Positions 37,201-45,429 are shown, counted from the stretch's first letter. The stretch is DNA of 64,000 bases from Odontocerum albicorne (GCA_949825065.1 OX463852.1:20424189-20488188), one strand, 5' to 3'. Translations and numbers: made by a program. The notes: generated by a model not told the origin, from the letters alone.

Positions 37201-37608
37201 TTCACTGGAAATCGAGCCCGACGGGATCGACCCAATCGGGATCGCACAATAACTAGGTACCAAATAATTAATAACTAATTTACGGCTTTGTTAATTTCTT
37301 ATCAATTATTTAAAAAAAATGTCAATAATAGTTTGTTCGAATACCCGGTTAGAACGCTCTTGATGAGAGTGCTCTATAAACGGCGTTATATAAATTATCT
37401 TTTTATAATTATTTTAGTAACTTAATTAATTTATGTACTTACTTGCATAGCTAACATTCATTTCTCTCGGTTTCGACGTTTTAATCGATGCATCGGCTGC
37501 TTCATCATAATCGGCCAGGAATCCGTAGATCAAAACAAGAACGATTTGGAAAACGATAATGAAAGCTAAGTCTAATCTCTTGGAACCCATAGCGAGAGAA
37601 AATCCCAT
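13087..37608 (-). CDS. Rh50: Rh50-type Rhesus glycoprotein / ammonium channel gene, 8 coding exons
   Basis: Eight exons with consistent phases (37443-37608, 23519-23710, 21112-21254, 19163-19319, 17726-18027, 17074-17247, 14808-14934, 13087-13277) give 1452 nt, 483 residues plus stop, normal for the family. Recognised segments are [35 protein letters not shown] with the first pore His, [13 protein letters not shown] with the second, and [13 protein letters not shown]. Rh proteins are about 12-helix membrane proteins that pass NH3/NH4+ (and probably CO2) and act in nitrogen excretion and pH balance. Introns hold most of the window's repeats. A second candidate first exon lies at 28798-29053. 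The gene converges on the decoy receptor gene. No exon shows a break. Confidence 0.95.
13278..14594. other. Rh50 intron 7, AT-rich, nothing recognised
   Basis: Sequence is very AT-rich, with one copy of the TACTCGTA octamer at 13708. No other feature was found before the SINE at 14595. Confidence 0.35.
14595..14757 (-). repeat. type 1 SINE in Rh50 intron 7
   Basis: Minus strand: head GACCTAGTTGATATGACAC, B box GGGTTCGATTCC, body CACTTAAGACATCTTAA, then AAGATTGCCACATTACAAT and CACCAGG. It ends about 50 bp beyond the exon 7 donor. Confidence 0.8.
14808..14934 (-). CDS. Rh50: Rh50 exon 7: last transmembrane helix
   Basis: The acceptor ATATTTCAG precedes AAG at 14934 in phase 0. The exon reads [20 protein letters not shown], then [19 protein letters not shown], a hydrophobic helix typical of Rh TM12. 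Donor ACAG|GTATAC, phase 1. Confidence 0.92.
15089..15255. mobile_element. foldback MITE, 'ACTTTGTTATTCC' family, copy 1
   Basis: Ends GAATATTTAAC and GTTAAATATTC are inverted. Inside, ACTTTGTTATTCCACTAATT pairs with AATTAGTGGAATAACAAAGT across about 40 bp per arm. No coding capacity. Other copies lie at 47305-47494 and, split, at 34670-35172. Confidence 0.85.
15256..16246. other. Rh50 intron 6, mostly unassigned
   Basis: A minus-strand open stretch at 15897-16133 includes [12 protein letters not shown], faintly like the start of a LINE endonuclease domain. That is too little to call. The rest shows nothing recognised. Confidence 0.25.
16247..16573. repeat. three tandem 109-bp units
   Basis: TTATTCATTCTTGATATAGG recurs at 16247, 16356 and 16465, and again as TTATT at 16574. 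Units differ by only a few substitutions (TCCCATG/TTCCATG, GGTAAT/TGTAAT), so the expansion is recent. Each unit carries one TACGAGTA octamer. Confidence 0.92.
16580..17035 (-). mobile_element. RTE-like retrotransposon fragment in Rh50 intron 6
   Basis: On the minus strand GTTAACTCAGAGAAACTGGA, encoding [12 protein letters not shown] sequence, and the following stretch parallel the copy at 40.8 kb. The fragment is full of stops and stops about 40 bp short of exon 6. Confidence 0.65.
17074..17247 (-). CDS. Rh50: Rh50 exon 6: HNLHGMPG segment
   Basis: Acceptor TTTTCAG before CCT at 17247, phase 0 both ends, 58 codons. It reads [20 protein letters not shown] and [31 protein letters not shown] is the most conserved Rh signature after the pore His motifs. 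Donor TCG|GTAATT. Confidence 0.95.
17248..17725. other. Rh50 intron 5, nothing recognised
   Basis: The intron is 478 bp, AT-rich, with no repeat or reading frame of note. Confidence 0.3.
17726..18027 (-). CDS. Rh50: Rh50 exon 5: second pore histidine region
   Basis: Acceptor TTATTTTCAG restores phase 1 (GA|ACA). The exon reads [33 protein letters not shown] and [17 protein letters not shown], with the second conserved pore His in MMHPFG. Donor ACA|GTAAGT, phase 0. Confidence 0.95.
18150..18355. repeat. 50-54-bp minisatellite, 4 units, Rh50 intron 4
   Basis: CCGGTTAAGGAATATACGAC-like units start near 18150, 18200, 18254 and 18308, each followed by GACATTGAACGAG-like sequence and AGGAAA. Units are moderately diverged. 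Confidence 0.8.
18448..18625 (+). repeat. type 2 SINE fragment
   Basis: Head TTGGCCTAGTTGGTAAAAC, B box GGTTCGATTCC, then CAGTCTGGTAAACGATTTCG and AACAGCGAGCTTCGTGCC from the type 2 body. Confidence 0.7.
18700..19135. repeat. ~60-bp minisatellite, about 7 units, beside Rh50 exon 4
   Basis: Repeating block TTGAGAGTTTAAGGTTCGAA, TTTCTTCATATTTTT, ATCAGTACCTATAGAATAG. Unit lengths vary around 55-65 bp. The array starts only about 27 bp inside the intron after the exon 4 donor. Confidence 0.88.
19163..19319 (-). CDS. Rh50: Rh50 exon 4: first pore histidine region
   Basis: Acceptor CTCAACAG before ATT at 19319, phase 0. It reads [20 protein letters not shown] and [19 protein letters not shown], with the first conserved pore His in VHAFGAYFG and an [13 protein letters not shown] end. 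Donor ATGG|GTATAT, phase 1. Includes NYT, a possible glycosylation sequon. Confidence 0.95.
19773..20100 (-). mobile_element. Penelope-like element 3' end with GIY-YIG relic
   Basis: The minus frame reads [20 protein letters not shown], a recognisable GIY-YIG endonuclease start of Penelope-like elements (YK-C--C---Y-GKT). Frameshifts and stops follow. The element ends in the same AACCGG/ATACCGTTA terminus that forms the palindrome at 11586-11728. It lies in Rh50 intron 3. Confidence 0.75.
20290..20440 (+). repeat. decayed tRNA-headed SINE
   Basis: TTTGTAGCCTAGTTAGCGAG (A-box region) and TATGGGTTAGATTTC (B-box region) are visible. The body is too diverged to type. The remainder of intron 3 up to exon 3 is AT-rich and unassigned apart from the 45-bp duplication listed next. 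Confidence 0.45.
20891..20980. repeat. 45-bp tandem duplication
   Basis: TATCTTTATGTATAATAAGC and its copy TATCTTTATGTATAATAAAC start at 20891 and 20936. The two 45-bp units are almost identical. Confidence 0.85.
21112..21254 (-). CDS. Rh50: Rh50 exon 3
   Basis: Acceptor ATCTTTTAG, then GA|GCT completes the Gly split with exon 2. It reads [20 protein letters not shown], then [20 protein letters not shown] and LLLDIFK, two membrane segments. Donor AAA|GTAATT, phase 0. Confidence 0.94.
21612..21658. repeat. perfect 20-bp inverted repeat, 7-base loop
   Basis: ACGTATCTAAAAACAAATAT at 21612-21631, spacer CAAGTTT, exact complement at 21639-21658. It lies in Rh50 intron 2. The stem is too short for a canonical microRNA precursor. 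Confidence 0.85.
21660..23065. other. Rh50 intron 2, mostly unassigned
   Basis: AT-rich. A weak SINE B-box trace lies at 22290-22345 on the minus strand. Nothing else was recognised. Confidence 0.3.
23070..23372 (+). repeat. dispersed ~300-bp repeat, copy A
   Basis: Runs from CGGTATTCGCCGAAATTTAA to CTGAAATTATTCGAAAATAAC. It matches copy B at 23966-24266 throughout with small differences. Same orientation, on the opposite side of Rh50 exon 2. Confidence 0.88.
23519..23710 (-). CDS. Rh50: Rh50 exon 2
   Basis: The exon starts at 23710 after TTGCATTTAAG. The TG there joins the single base left by exon 1 to give M (exon 1a) or V (exon 1b), then [40 protein letters not shown] and [11 protein letters not shown]. 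The nearer AG (TTTCAG) would delete the conserved FQ and break the phase, so it is coding sequence. Donor ATGG|GTAAGC, phase 1. Confidence 0.95.
23966..24266 (+). repeat. dispersed ~300-bp repeat, copy B
   Basis: Direct repeat of 23070-23372. Relative to copy A it carries an extra CGAGTA at 24191-24196, creating TACGAGTA. The stretch 24267-24690 that follows is unassigned. Confidence 0.88.
24690..25325 (+). mobile_element. Jockey/I-type LINE fragment with RNase H
   Basis: The plus frame reads [18 protein letters not shown], the RNase H signature of insect LINEs (SHTGIxGNExVDxLAKEA). Lower down [12 protein letters not shown] and [17 protein letters not shown] resemble the C-terminal Cys/His motif and tail. 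A frame change separates the RNase H part from its upstream W. 5' truncated and inactive, in Rh50 intron 1. Confidence 0.8.
25326..28325. other. Rh50 intron 1, 3 kb without recognised features
   Basis: AT-rich. A small internal repeat, CCTCGGCTATGTCGG then CCTCGGGTACGTCGG, lies near 25551-25595. A 23-bp duplication lies near 28060. The 27018-27233 open frame (71 codons) has no recognisable content. Confidence 0.3.
28330..28440 (+). repeat. tRNA-headed SINE fragment
   Basis: GGCAGTGGTCTTACGGTTAC followed by AGGTTCGATTCCGGCGG and CCAGACTGGTTTTAC. The head differs from the other SINEs, so this may be a third subtype. Confidence 0.45.
28798..29053 (-). CDS. Rh50: candidate alternative first exon of Rh50 (exon 1b)
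   Basis: An ATG at 29053 opens 85 codons ending at donor AATG|GTAAGC in phase 1, the same phase as exon 1a. Joined to exon 2 it gives N-V-FQDIHV, preserving the FQD motif. After a 45-residue hydrophilic N-terminus comes [20 protein letters not shown], a hydrophobic helix placed like TM1 of Rh proteins. If real, it would give an isoform with a long cytosolic N-terminus from an internal promoter. Sequence similarity to known Rh TM1 is weak, so this rests on frame, phase and topology. Confidence 0.5.
29165..29790 (+). mobile_element. decayed RTE-like 3' fragments
   Basis: 29185-29235 keeps ATGTATGACTGAGTACGGAA (the MYDRIRN block). 29560-29770 keeps TTTTTTGGGCATGTAAAACG, AACATACATTGCAAATGTGA and GAAATTGTAGGAGCTACAT in family order. 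Heavily mutated. The middle part is not aligned with confidence. Confidence 0.5.
29990..30360 (+). mobile_element. possible non-LTR 3' end
   Basis: [20 protein letters not shown] at about 30262-30320 resembles the basic GRPxxRWxDD segment at LINE polyprotein C-termini. No reverse transcriptase motif is visible. The 30361-30840 stretch that follows is unassigned. Confidence 0.35.
30842..31700 (-). mobile_element. RTE-like fragment carrying an internal minisatellite
   Basis: Minus orientation. The order TGTCATACATAGTTACCCCG, TGTTGTGGACTGTCAAC, CATTGACTTTGTTTTCTATC, TTACACGCCGTTCGATATC and CACCATCTGAGAAAAC matches the copies at 47.7-48.4 and 61.2-62.9 kb. 5' truncated. Confidence 0.75.
30968..31213. 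repeat. 41-bp tandem repeat, 6 units, inside an RTE-like copy
   Basis: Units ATGCTTCCTTGGTCTTGCTC start at 31009 and every 41 bp to 31213, preceded by a diverged unit at 30968. The unit is one segment of the RTE-like 3' region present once in other copies. The open frames here, rich in Leu, Pro and Ser, are by-products of the repeat. Confidence 0.93.
31701..32475. other. unassigned AT-rich intron sequence
   Basis: Overlapping open frames of 65 and 103 codons occur at 31946-32257 but show no recognisable domain or splice context. Confidence 0.25.
32476..32612 (-). repeat. type 1 SINE, minus orientation
   Basis: CTGGCGGGCTTATTGTCACG, CAATATCTTCCAACCAACCA, then TTAAGTGAAAACTAGACTGG and CATCGGGAATCGAG are the complemented type 1 body and B box. 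The head is partly lost. 32613-33945 beyond it is unassigned. Confidence 0.65.
33946..34132 (+). repeat. type 1 SINE, nearly full length
   Basis: A-box region GTAGCCTGGTGGTAAGACGC, B box GGTTCGATTCC, body TCCAGTCTGGTTTTCACTTA, TTTCTGGTTGG, GAGATTGCCATAC, AATAAACTTGCCAGG, then an A-rich tail. Not a tRNA gene: there is no matching acceptor stem. Confidence 0.85.
34670..35172. mobile_element. foldback MITE, 'ACTTTGTTATTCC' family, split copy
   Basis: CTTTGTTAGGCTAGTTAAATT and the CACGTCTTTCTACTTCC part match the left arm of the 15.1-kb copy. GGAAACACGTAACGCGG and TTAATGGAATAACAAAGC match the right arm. About 340 bp of unrelated AT-rich sequence lies between the halves. Confidence 0.6.
35173..36439. 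other. unassigned AT-rich intron sequence
   Basis: Includes TTATT-rich low complexity near 35750-35830 and an 11-G run at 36302-36312. No gene seen. Confidence 0.3.
36440..36632 (+). repeat. type 1 SINE
   Basis: TTTGGTAAGACGTCTGTC, B box GGGTTTGATTAAC, TTCTAGTCTGGGTTTCACTT, TTAACATATTTTTGGTTGG, ATTGCGACATGGTAATAA and CTCCAGG in family order. 36633-37442 up to exon 1a is unassigned. Confidence 0.75.
37443..37608 (-). CDS. Rh50: Rh50 exon 1a: N-terminus and first helix
   Basis: The first ATG at 37608 gives [20 protein letters not shown], then [15 protein letters not shown], the TM1 and start of the extracellular loop typical of Rh proteins. A second Met six residues on (MGSKRL) matches the usual Rh start as well. 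The donor GCAA|GTAAGT leaves one base; joined to exon 2 it reads SYA-M-FQDIHV. The 5' UTR and promoter upstream of 37608 were not identified. Confidence 0.9.
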
Positions 37609-37854
37609 CTAGCGGCACTTTTCGATACTAAAACCGTTTCGATTTGAAAGAAAATCTTGTTAATGTGTTTCAGCGGAGACGCATAGGTGTCATCTGAAAA
37701 CAAAATGTGAATTTTAATTAAAATTAATACATATCATTTTAAAAAATTGAGTATGTATAACATATTTAAGGAAATTTTGTTTTTTAACTAAATTAAATAT
37801 AATACCATAGTACAAGACTTGAAACTTAGAAAGTCACTTGAAATGTGAACGTCA

Positions 37855-38530
37855 CCATTGTCATCATCACCATCATGCCGTACTACTATTGAGGTAGACA
37901 GAGAGAACATATCTTTACTTCATTCGATCCCAGCACACATCTTTAGCTTTTGCCACGTCCATTCATCGTGTCAGGCATACCATCGTAATATAAAGGATTT
38001 TTGATCATGCCACGTTTTCTAGATTTTCCAAACTTCTCGTACCTTGTATACTACTCGCATAGATTATTTTATTAAACATTTCACAATTTATTGTATCTAC
38101 TTATCCAATACATCCAAATGCTCTTTCTTTATCTTAAGGTCTGTATCTCCCTTCAAGCCACATGTTTATCGTAATAACGTCATTTAATATTCTATAATAC
38201 ATTGTTTTCTATAACTTTTTATCACTTTTATCTTACATTCATAACTTTTGATCCATGTTCAAGTTTCGATTGCACATCGTAATATTGTAACCAATATTTC
38301 GTTTGAGCAGCCACCTTTACTTTCTTTGAAATTTGTTGATCAGTAAGCACATTGCATTACCAAAGATTCATTCTATGCGTCTTTAAATATTATTCGTACA
38401 CTGGGTGGTGAGCCAACGTGAACTTGCTGCCAAGATATATAATTTCATCGATATGCTCCATTGTTTCATTTCTCACTTTTATATCACGTGCATTATTACT
38501 TCCTCCCTCAATTACCATCACTTTCACCTT
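37855..38530 (-). mobile_element. RTE-like reverse transcriptase C-terminal fragment
   Basis: The minus frame reads VKVMVIEGGSNNARDIKV, then EHIDEIIYLGSKFTLAHH. This is the KTKVMVxE ... FxYLGSxFT thumb-region signature of RTE-like LINEs. Stops are numerous. It belongs to a lineage different from the 61-kb copy. Confidence 0.65.
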
Positions 38531-40779
38531 TTAATATTATATTAAAAGTTTATATTATTTTAATATTATTCATACTCCGTCCATTTGATTCCCACCTGTT
38601 GTACACTATTCGCATTTGGTTTGTCTTATTATTGTGGCTATTTAAAAAGAATTGTAGGCTCTGTAGTTCAGGCAATGCACCGGACCTTCACAGCCAGCCC
38701 TACTTACAGACTCTGTCAAGAGATGTCTTCTCTCTATGATCAATATGGCATCATGGACATACTAAAATCGTGGGGTCCCTAGGCACTGCTCAATATGCCT
38801 TTGCCTTTAGGCGGTACTGCCTACCATATCGTCTGAATACATCGAAAACGACGTTTTGTGCAAACGACGAAGGGAAAAGGACGATTGGATATAAGACAAA
38901 TACAAAGAATAATTAATTTATTAAAGATATTCAAATACACAATTCATTGATAGAGCAAATCAAATCACTATTAAACATCCGATGATTTAAAAAATGAACA
39001 CAATGAAAAATATTAAAATAAAGTATACAGAACTACACAAATGGTTATAATTTATTTATATCTTTATTGATTCACAAAATTTAATATTGAATACACAATG
39101 GAAAATATTGAAAGAAAATATATAGAATTATATTATTAACTTTAATTAATTAGTTCCTTTATCGATTCACAAAACTCCGCATGCTCTGATAAATTGTTTA
39201 TGATGTATATTTATTCATGCTTATTAATTGTATGCCCTTTTAGCGAATCCCGTATTTTGTTAAGTAATGTATTTAAATAACACACTTCCTTCTAAAATTA
39301 ACTTTAATAGTAAAGAATATTTAAGTGTCGATTACAAATCAAAATAACAATTATAAAATAAAACAGAACATATTATTTTTTTCCAGAAAAATAACCTATT
39401 ATGGATACATACTCGTATATCCTTCCCAATATGGTGTATAGTACAATGTATTGTATACTATAATATAATACATAATATAAATTATAAGTAATTAAATACA
39501 ATAAACAGTACAAGACTTGCAATAGCAAAGAATAAAATGTCTCTGAAAGTAAAAGAGAATACGAAATTACAGAACAATTAAAAAAAAAAACTTTAGATAA
39601 AATTAAATAACCAGTTTCTCAGATTTGAGGAACTGGTTATTCCATTTTCTAAGATTGAGGAAATCCCGGAGAAGGAGGATTTTGAACTCGACAATATCTA
39701 CATTAAAACATTTCACCAAACCAGACATGAAGTTACCCAATTGTTGTATTCTCACGATTGATAAATTAATGATGCTTTTGATTGAAATTTAAATTATTTT
39801 TATTGTATAAAACAAAATTCATAACAGTCTTTTATTTTCTCAAAAAATTACATTTTCGATAAATTCATTATTACGTCTATCATTTATTTAAAAGAAATAT
39901 TAATTTAAACTATTTGTTTTATATAAATAACTTAGCTTAGATATATTGGCATCAATAGATTATTTAAAGTTAACAGCAAACATTTATTTAATGTTGACAA
40001 GTATTGACGTAAATAAATAAAATAAAATAAATATTTTTTTCGAACCTGTTGCTAATCTCTGCTGATAAACACTGGATAAAAAATACTGCTGCTAAAAAAA
40101 ATTACGAGTTCTTAACATAAAACTAAATAAAGATAAGAAAGTTGACTTAATACATTTTATGACCATTGTGAAGTCAAACTAGTGTATTCGTTATTTGAAT
40201 GTATATTTGGTAAAATTAACCAACACACTGTTTAAAACCTCATGATAATACTATACGTGCAAAAATAATAAAAATGCGTATTTCATGTTTTAATTTAGTT
40301 CAAACAACACAGCAACATATTTTCTCAAGTATTTCTATACTTGTGGAAATCTACGGAATGTTCTCTGAATCAGGAAACACTACGTAGAATCGTGATTTTT
40401 GAAATGTGGATCTATAGTCAAATCCTATACATTCCCTGGATAGATGGTACTACAAATGTGAAAGTGGTTGCTTGTTATCAAGTACCTACAACTGTTTAAA
40501 ACTGTGAAACTGTGTTTGTAAGTTGCATTATCTTTGTCACATAACGAGATGCATATGATACATTATAACACAGCAAAAAGATAAATGGCAAAGAAGCGAG
40601 ATGAAGACGCCGCATCTTGTGGGTTAAGAACTTGCGGGAGTGGTTAGAGTGCAGTTCTACTGAGTTTTGTCGGGCTGCATTGAATAAGAAAAGGATTTCC
40701 ATTTATGGTGGTCAACCATCGATAGGAGACGGTATCTCGAGAAGAAAAAAACATTTGTAGGTTTATACGTTTAACGAAT
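38531..40779. other. 2.2 kb without recognised gene
   Basis: Contains a repeat segment at 39540-39770 that matches 52735-52950 (TGAAGTTACCCAATTGT and neighbouring words). An 11-bp inverted pair, AATAACCAGTT/AACTGGTTATT, lies near 39608-39640. Open frames at 38461-38782 have no recognised content. Confidence 0.3.
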
Positions 40780-41425
40780 TTATATTTAAGTTTTGTATGG
40801 GTTAACTCAGAAAAACTGGAGCAGGTTGATGAGTTCTGTTATCTGGGCAGTATGTTTACGTGCGATGGGCGAGTTGAAAGACATTGAAAAAAGGGTAGTG
40901 ACAGGGAAAAATGTAAACGGAGTACGACAAATAAAACAATCACGCAATATCAACAGTAATCAAAATGACAATGCACAATGCTGTGTTGGTGCCCACCTTG
41001 ATTTATACAAGTGAAACTTGGAGTTGGCATAAGAAGGATGAGAGTAAAATAAATGCGGCGGAGATGCGCGCACTAACATAAGGTAAAATTGTGGACTGTT
41101 AATGTACGAAAGAGGCGGAATGAAATAAGAAATTAATGCTTGGATAAAATTTGAAAAAAAAGAGCTTTCAGATGGTTTAGACATGTGGAGTAATGAATGA
41201 TAAAATAATGACTAAGCGAGTATAAAGGTCAGAACTGACAGGTATGTATTGAAGAAATAGACCGAGGAGTATATGGTTGAACCAAATGTTCGAGATTTTA
41301 AAAGAATGTAAAGTAAGAAGTATGAGTAATAGAATATTGTGCATGATGAGATGTATGAATGTGGTGTAGGCTTAAGTTGTGTGTTTGTGACACGGCGTGA
41401 TGATGTGTATGTATTTAAGTTTTTT
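40780..41425 (+). mobile_element. RTE-like retrotransposon 3' fragment
   Basis: From GTTAACTCAGAAAAACTGGA the frame reads [20 protein letters not shown], then CDGRVER, the family's thumb motif. Homology continues through AGATGGTTTAGACATGTGG (RWFRHV) to the terminus ACACGGCGTGATGATG. Frameshifted but long. Confidence 0.8.
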
Positions 41426-41620
41426 CTATACCATTTGAATAAAGAGTGATACGACACATTCCATGCTATATATTTAACATGATCTTAAAATATATACGAG
41501 GATATACTCGTACGTTATGTACCATCACGCAATTTCTGTATTAGACTAGCATAGAAGACAGAGCGCCAAACTTTACAATCAAAACATATTTCCTTCATTC
41601 AATTTATCTTCTCATTAAGG

Positions 41621-42077
41621 GTGTCCCATTTTGAACTTGTGGTTTTGTTTTTTGAAAATAATTCATAATTTTTAGAAATTATGCCCAGTTGCTGCGAACA
41701 GAGCCGGATTGAGGTTTTCGGATTTTCAGCGATATTTTCACTCACTGTAGCAATATTATCATTTAAAGGAACACCAAAACCATGCACTGGCATTTTTGCA
41801 TTAAGAACTGAACCAGCCGTCTCGAATTTATCGATTAGGTTACGAATTGCAGTGACACTTGGCCCATGCTAACGAACAAAAATAACACAAAGTTTGCAAA
41901 TTGTATTAACAGAACGCAAATTGTCATTAAACGTTTGCGAATATGTTCTTCTGTTTCAAAACGCTGCATAATTTATTTTACTTTTCTCAAGATGACAGAT
42001 TTCAAATAAAATAATTTTAGGATAAACGGTTCGAAAATGGTGTACAAATTTAAAATCCCAATTTCGAAATGGGACAC
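41621..42077 (-). mobile_element. short DNA transposon with GTGTCCCATTT ends and HTH relic
   Basis: 15-bp inverted ends, GTGTCCCATTTTGAA at 41621 and the complement of TTCGAAATGGGACAC at 42063, differ at one base. The minus strand reads MQRFETEEHIRK and later NIATVSENIAENPKTSIRL, then CSQQLGI. This resembles the helix-turn-helix segment (VAENPxTSxRRxSQxLGIS) upstream of some insect DDE transposases. The catalytic part is missing: a deletion derivative. Confidence 0.75.
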
Positions 42078-42667
42078 TTTATAATTCGTTCTGTTTATAT
42101 TTTCTTCTTTCAAAATTTCATTAATTTGGTCTAATCACGCTTTTCTTGGTCGTCTCCTACTACGACTTCTACTCATGCTTACATTGCTAATTTGTTTAGT
42201 CAGTCTTTCTTGACCTATCCGTTCAAATATTCAAACCCACTCAGTGTTTCTTTTTCACCTTACTAAACATAAGTTTTTAGCTCAAACATTTATTTGGCTT
42301 CTTTCACTCATTTTTCACGTCTACATTTTACTCCCATTAAGAAATTTTGGCACTAATTCGCTGTTGAGAACCACTAGTTTAGCGTATTTTGAAATTGCTG
42401 GATTTGAGAATATATAATATATTTTAATATCGCATTGACGTTATTTCCTACTGCAAATCACCGTTCAATTTTTCTCTCCATCTTTTCTTTTTTCGTCTAA
42501 AAATATTTTTCCAAAATTGCAGAATTCTTCTACTCGTCTAATTATATTGAGGATATAGGAACTTTTGGAGCTATACGTATGTGAGTGAATAATTTATGCG
42601 GATGTTGAGCATGTCATGAAGAGTTGTTGAACATGATTTTGATAAGGTTATTGAGATTAACATCGTC

Positions 42668-42770
42668 ATGGTCTTGGTTGCCTAGGTGATAAGACGTACG
42701 GTTTATAGCGAACACTATCATTGGGTTCCCCGGAAAGTAATTCCATATTTTAAGGTTAAATTCAAATACA
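42668..42770 (+). repeat. tRNA-headed SINE fragment
   Basis: CTTGGTTGCCTAGGTGATAAG and CATTGGGTTCCCCGGAAAG keep the A-box region and the post-B-box sequence. The body ends quickly. 42078-42667 before it is unassigned. Confidence 0.45.
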
Positions 42771-42779
42771 AAATACCAT

Positions 42780-43305
42780 CAAATATTCGAGAACGGAGGT
42801 TTTTGATACATTCAGTATCTTAGCTATCTCTCGTGTCGAAGAATGCTGGCTATTCTCAATAAAAAGTTTGATTTGGTCGTCATCAGTGGTAATCGGCTTT
42901 CCAAAACAGACACTTACTTCGATTGCATATCACCATTACGATTTTTTTACCATATTTGACACAATCCGATAGTGTATCTTCGCCATACCGTTCGACCGTG
43001 AATGGAGAAAAACATCAACCAATGAAACAATGTATTCAGTTCCATATTCAAAAAGATGTCATAAAATATGGGTGAACAATAACAGAAAAAATGTCATAAA
43101 CAATCAGCTTATTAGCTAATTTTTTTTCCATAAATAACTCACGTCCGCTTCAACTATCCGATGAAGTAGTAAGGTGTCCTTAAATCGGACCGATACTCAG
43201 GGTATCATTATCAACAACGTGCTGAATGTATACAAATGAAGTTAGCAACGAACATTTTGTTCAAACAACATCTACCCGAGAAATACGGAACTAGTTTCTA
43301 AACAG
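42780..43305 (-). pseudogene. mariner transposase N-terminal fragment (SETMAR-like), copy 1
   Basis: The minus frame reads KPITTDDDQIKLFIENSQHS, then STREIAKI, preceded by YGEDTLSD. These are the linker and second helix-turn-helix of mariner transposases (GRPxTTDDDxI...TxREIAExL). It ends before any catalytic Asp. The homologous copy is at 49420-49860. Confidence 0.75.
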
Positions 43306-43339
43306 CAAATTATTTATAATAGGCTCAAAGACTCCTGTC

Positions 43340-43745
43340 ACATAGTTGGTAAGACAAATGACTTTTACTCAGAGATTTTGATCCCCGATAGTACTAAAAA
43401 TATGTTCTAGTCACTGTGGTCAAACGTTAGTTAATAAACCACTTGATTTCCATCCGAGGGTTTCAAGATCGATTGGTATTAAATCAATTGGTATCCGACG
43501 GTACATAAAAAAAGACAGATATTGCTAGTTTGGTAACAATACTTGCACGTGCTAGACGTGTGTGTATATTGTTGTCTTCTTATGTGTGGTAGTATTCCAA
43601 ACACATGCGATGATAAATAGCGAGTTTCGTGCATACTCCAATAGTTTTCAAACCACAGCTTCGATTAATTGGGACATATACAATGTTGACTCCCGACTAC
43701 GCTCCTCAATATGTACGAGTACCAGTTTGGATATGTTAAAGTGTA
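43340..43745 (+). repeat. type 2 SINE, diverged
   Basis: Head ACATAGTTGGTAAGACAAAT, then TTTGGTAACAATACTTGCAC, GTGCTAGACGTGTGTG, GGTAGTATTCCAAACACATG and TAGCGAGTTTCGTGC in family order. Confidence 0.65.
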
Positions 43746-43999
43746 ACCATATGAATTTATGAAAGAACTTCTCAGAATGCGATAAAATTGTAACATGTTC
43801 AAGGATAGCTAATGATTTTTGTGCCTAGTCTAATAATTGGAAAAAGGAAGACATTATTGAGGCCGAAGACGATATAGTCTCTCTAAGTTCCCGGTTACGC
43901 TCTTTGACATGTCTGCATCATCTTGTTCTCATATGTATATAGGAAAACTATACGAATGAATATATTGATGATAAAACCTAATCTCTAGCTTTTTTCATT

Positions 44000-44135
44000 A
44001 GTAGTAAACTTCTTAGATACAGGTTTTAACTTAAGTCCTCTTTAACGCCTTACTGGTTGACTGGAAGAGATTGCCACATGTCAATAAATCAGTAAGGTTG
44101 TGCTGTATGTAATAAAAGTGTTATAAAATGTAATA
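44000..44135 (+). repeat. type 1 SINE 3' half
   Basis: TTTTAACTTAAGTCCTCTTTAA, ACTGGTTGACTGGAAGAG, ATTGCCACATGTCAATAAA then an A-rich tail with TGTAATAAAAG. No head. 44136-45430 beyond it is AT-rich and unassigned. Confidence 0.7.
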
Positions 44136-45429
44136 CAAAAAATGTGGTACAACTTGTTTTCTACTATCTCTCATATTTGTTTTTTTTTAACAATTTTAAC
44201 CATAAAATTTCGTGATACTCGTAATCATATATTTGACCTTAAACTGGGTCAGTTTTAATTATTCGCAAACTCGTAATATTATGTCAAATTGAAATAAGTA
44301 TATCAATATAAATTTATTTTTAATAGTCCCATTAACGCACATAATGAGAATACTGAATATTCTGATAGTACGGTCCAACGTGAAATCATCACATTTTTTA
44401 TTTTATTACAATGTACAGTCCATTATCGACCATTAAAAAAGTGTACAAAAGTAATACTCAAATAAAAAAATTGAGTGCACATGAATATAAATACAACTTG
44501 TTACAAAAAATATAAGCATTGTGATTCATTATATATGAATCACAAACAATTTTTTTTAAATGAAGTTCGCACATTCATACCAAACAACAAACGTATAAAA
44601 TAAAAATATAAGTCATATCAAGGCTCACACATTAAAAGGCTAACATACAAAAATAAAGAAAAATAATATGCATTCAGTCAATCCACCCCAACACAAAAAA
44701 GGACATCGAGACATCAACATATTTACAGATATTGCTAAAAGTTTGAGAGAAAAAAGTTGACGATTTAAAAAAAAAAAATTCTACTTTATCCACTGAGATT
44801 TTCTTGAGTTTACAGTTTTGACCTATAGAGTAAATCAAAAATGTTTTTTGTAAAAACGCGAAACAAATCGCATGTTTTAGAAAAATAATACGAGTACATA
44901 ATGGTTTATATTTTCTCAGGAGCTTACTTTCTAGATGACCCTCGTACTCGTATATGTTCAGCATGTTTTGTATCGGGATCGGTTCATTTTGAAAATCAAA
45001 TACGGATCATTTTGTAGTTTTTATATGAAATGTAACTTGATAGGAGTTAATAAAAATAATTGAACCAAGATTTCGATTCTTTATGTTTTTTTAACACTGT
45101 TTTATGAGAATTGAAAAACATCTAAAAAAAGCTTTGTTTTCTTGCAGCAAATTTTGTCTTGGGATCAAAATTGGATCATGAACAATAAAATATAATGTAG
45201 ACACGCTTACCACTGAAGGGTTAAAACGTGAATTATGTTGACCAATACAAGTTAGGACTTATGAAACAATTTCATAGCTCAGAATCCCATTCCTATCCCA
45301 AGACAGAACTTGATGGACAAAACAGTATGAACATTTTTTTAGATTTTTCCGAGGTTTAAAATGAGCCATATTTTATTTTTGTATCACATGCTATTCAGGA
45401 AATATCAACGATTATGTATTTCCTATTTA

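Noticed and set aside
44674..44964. 96-codon minus-strand open frame
   Set aside because: AT-rich, Phe/Lys/Ile-rich, no domain, no splice or start context.
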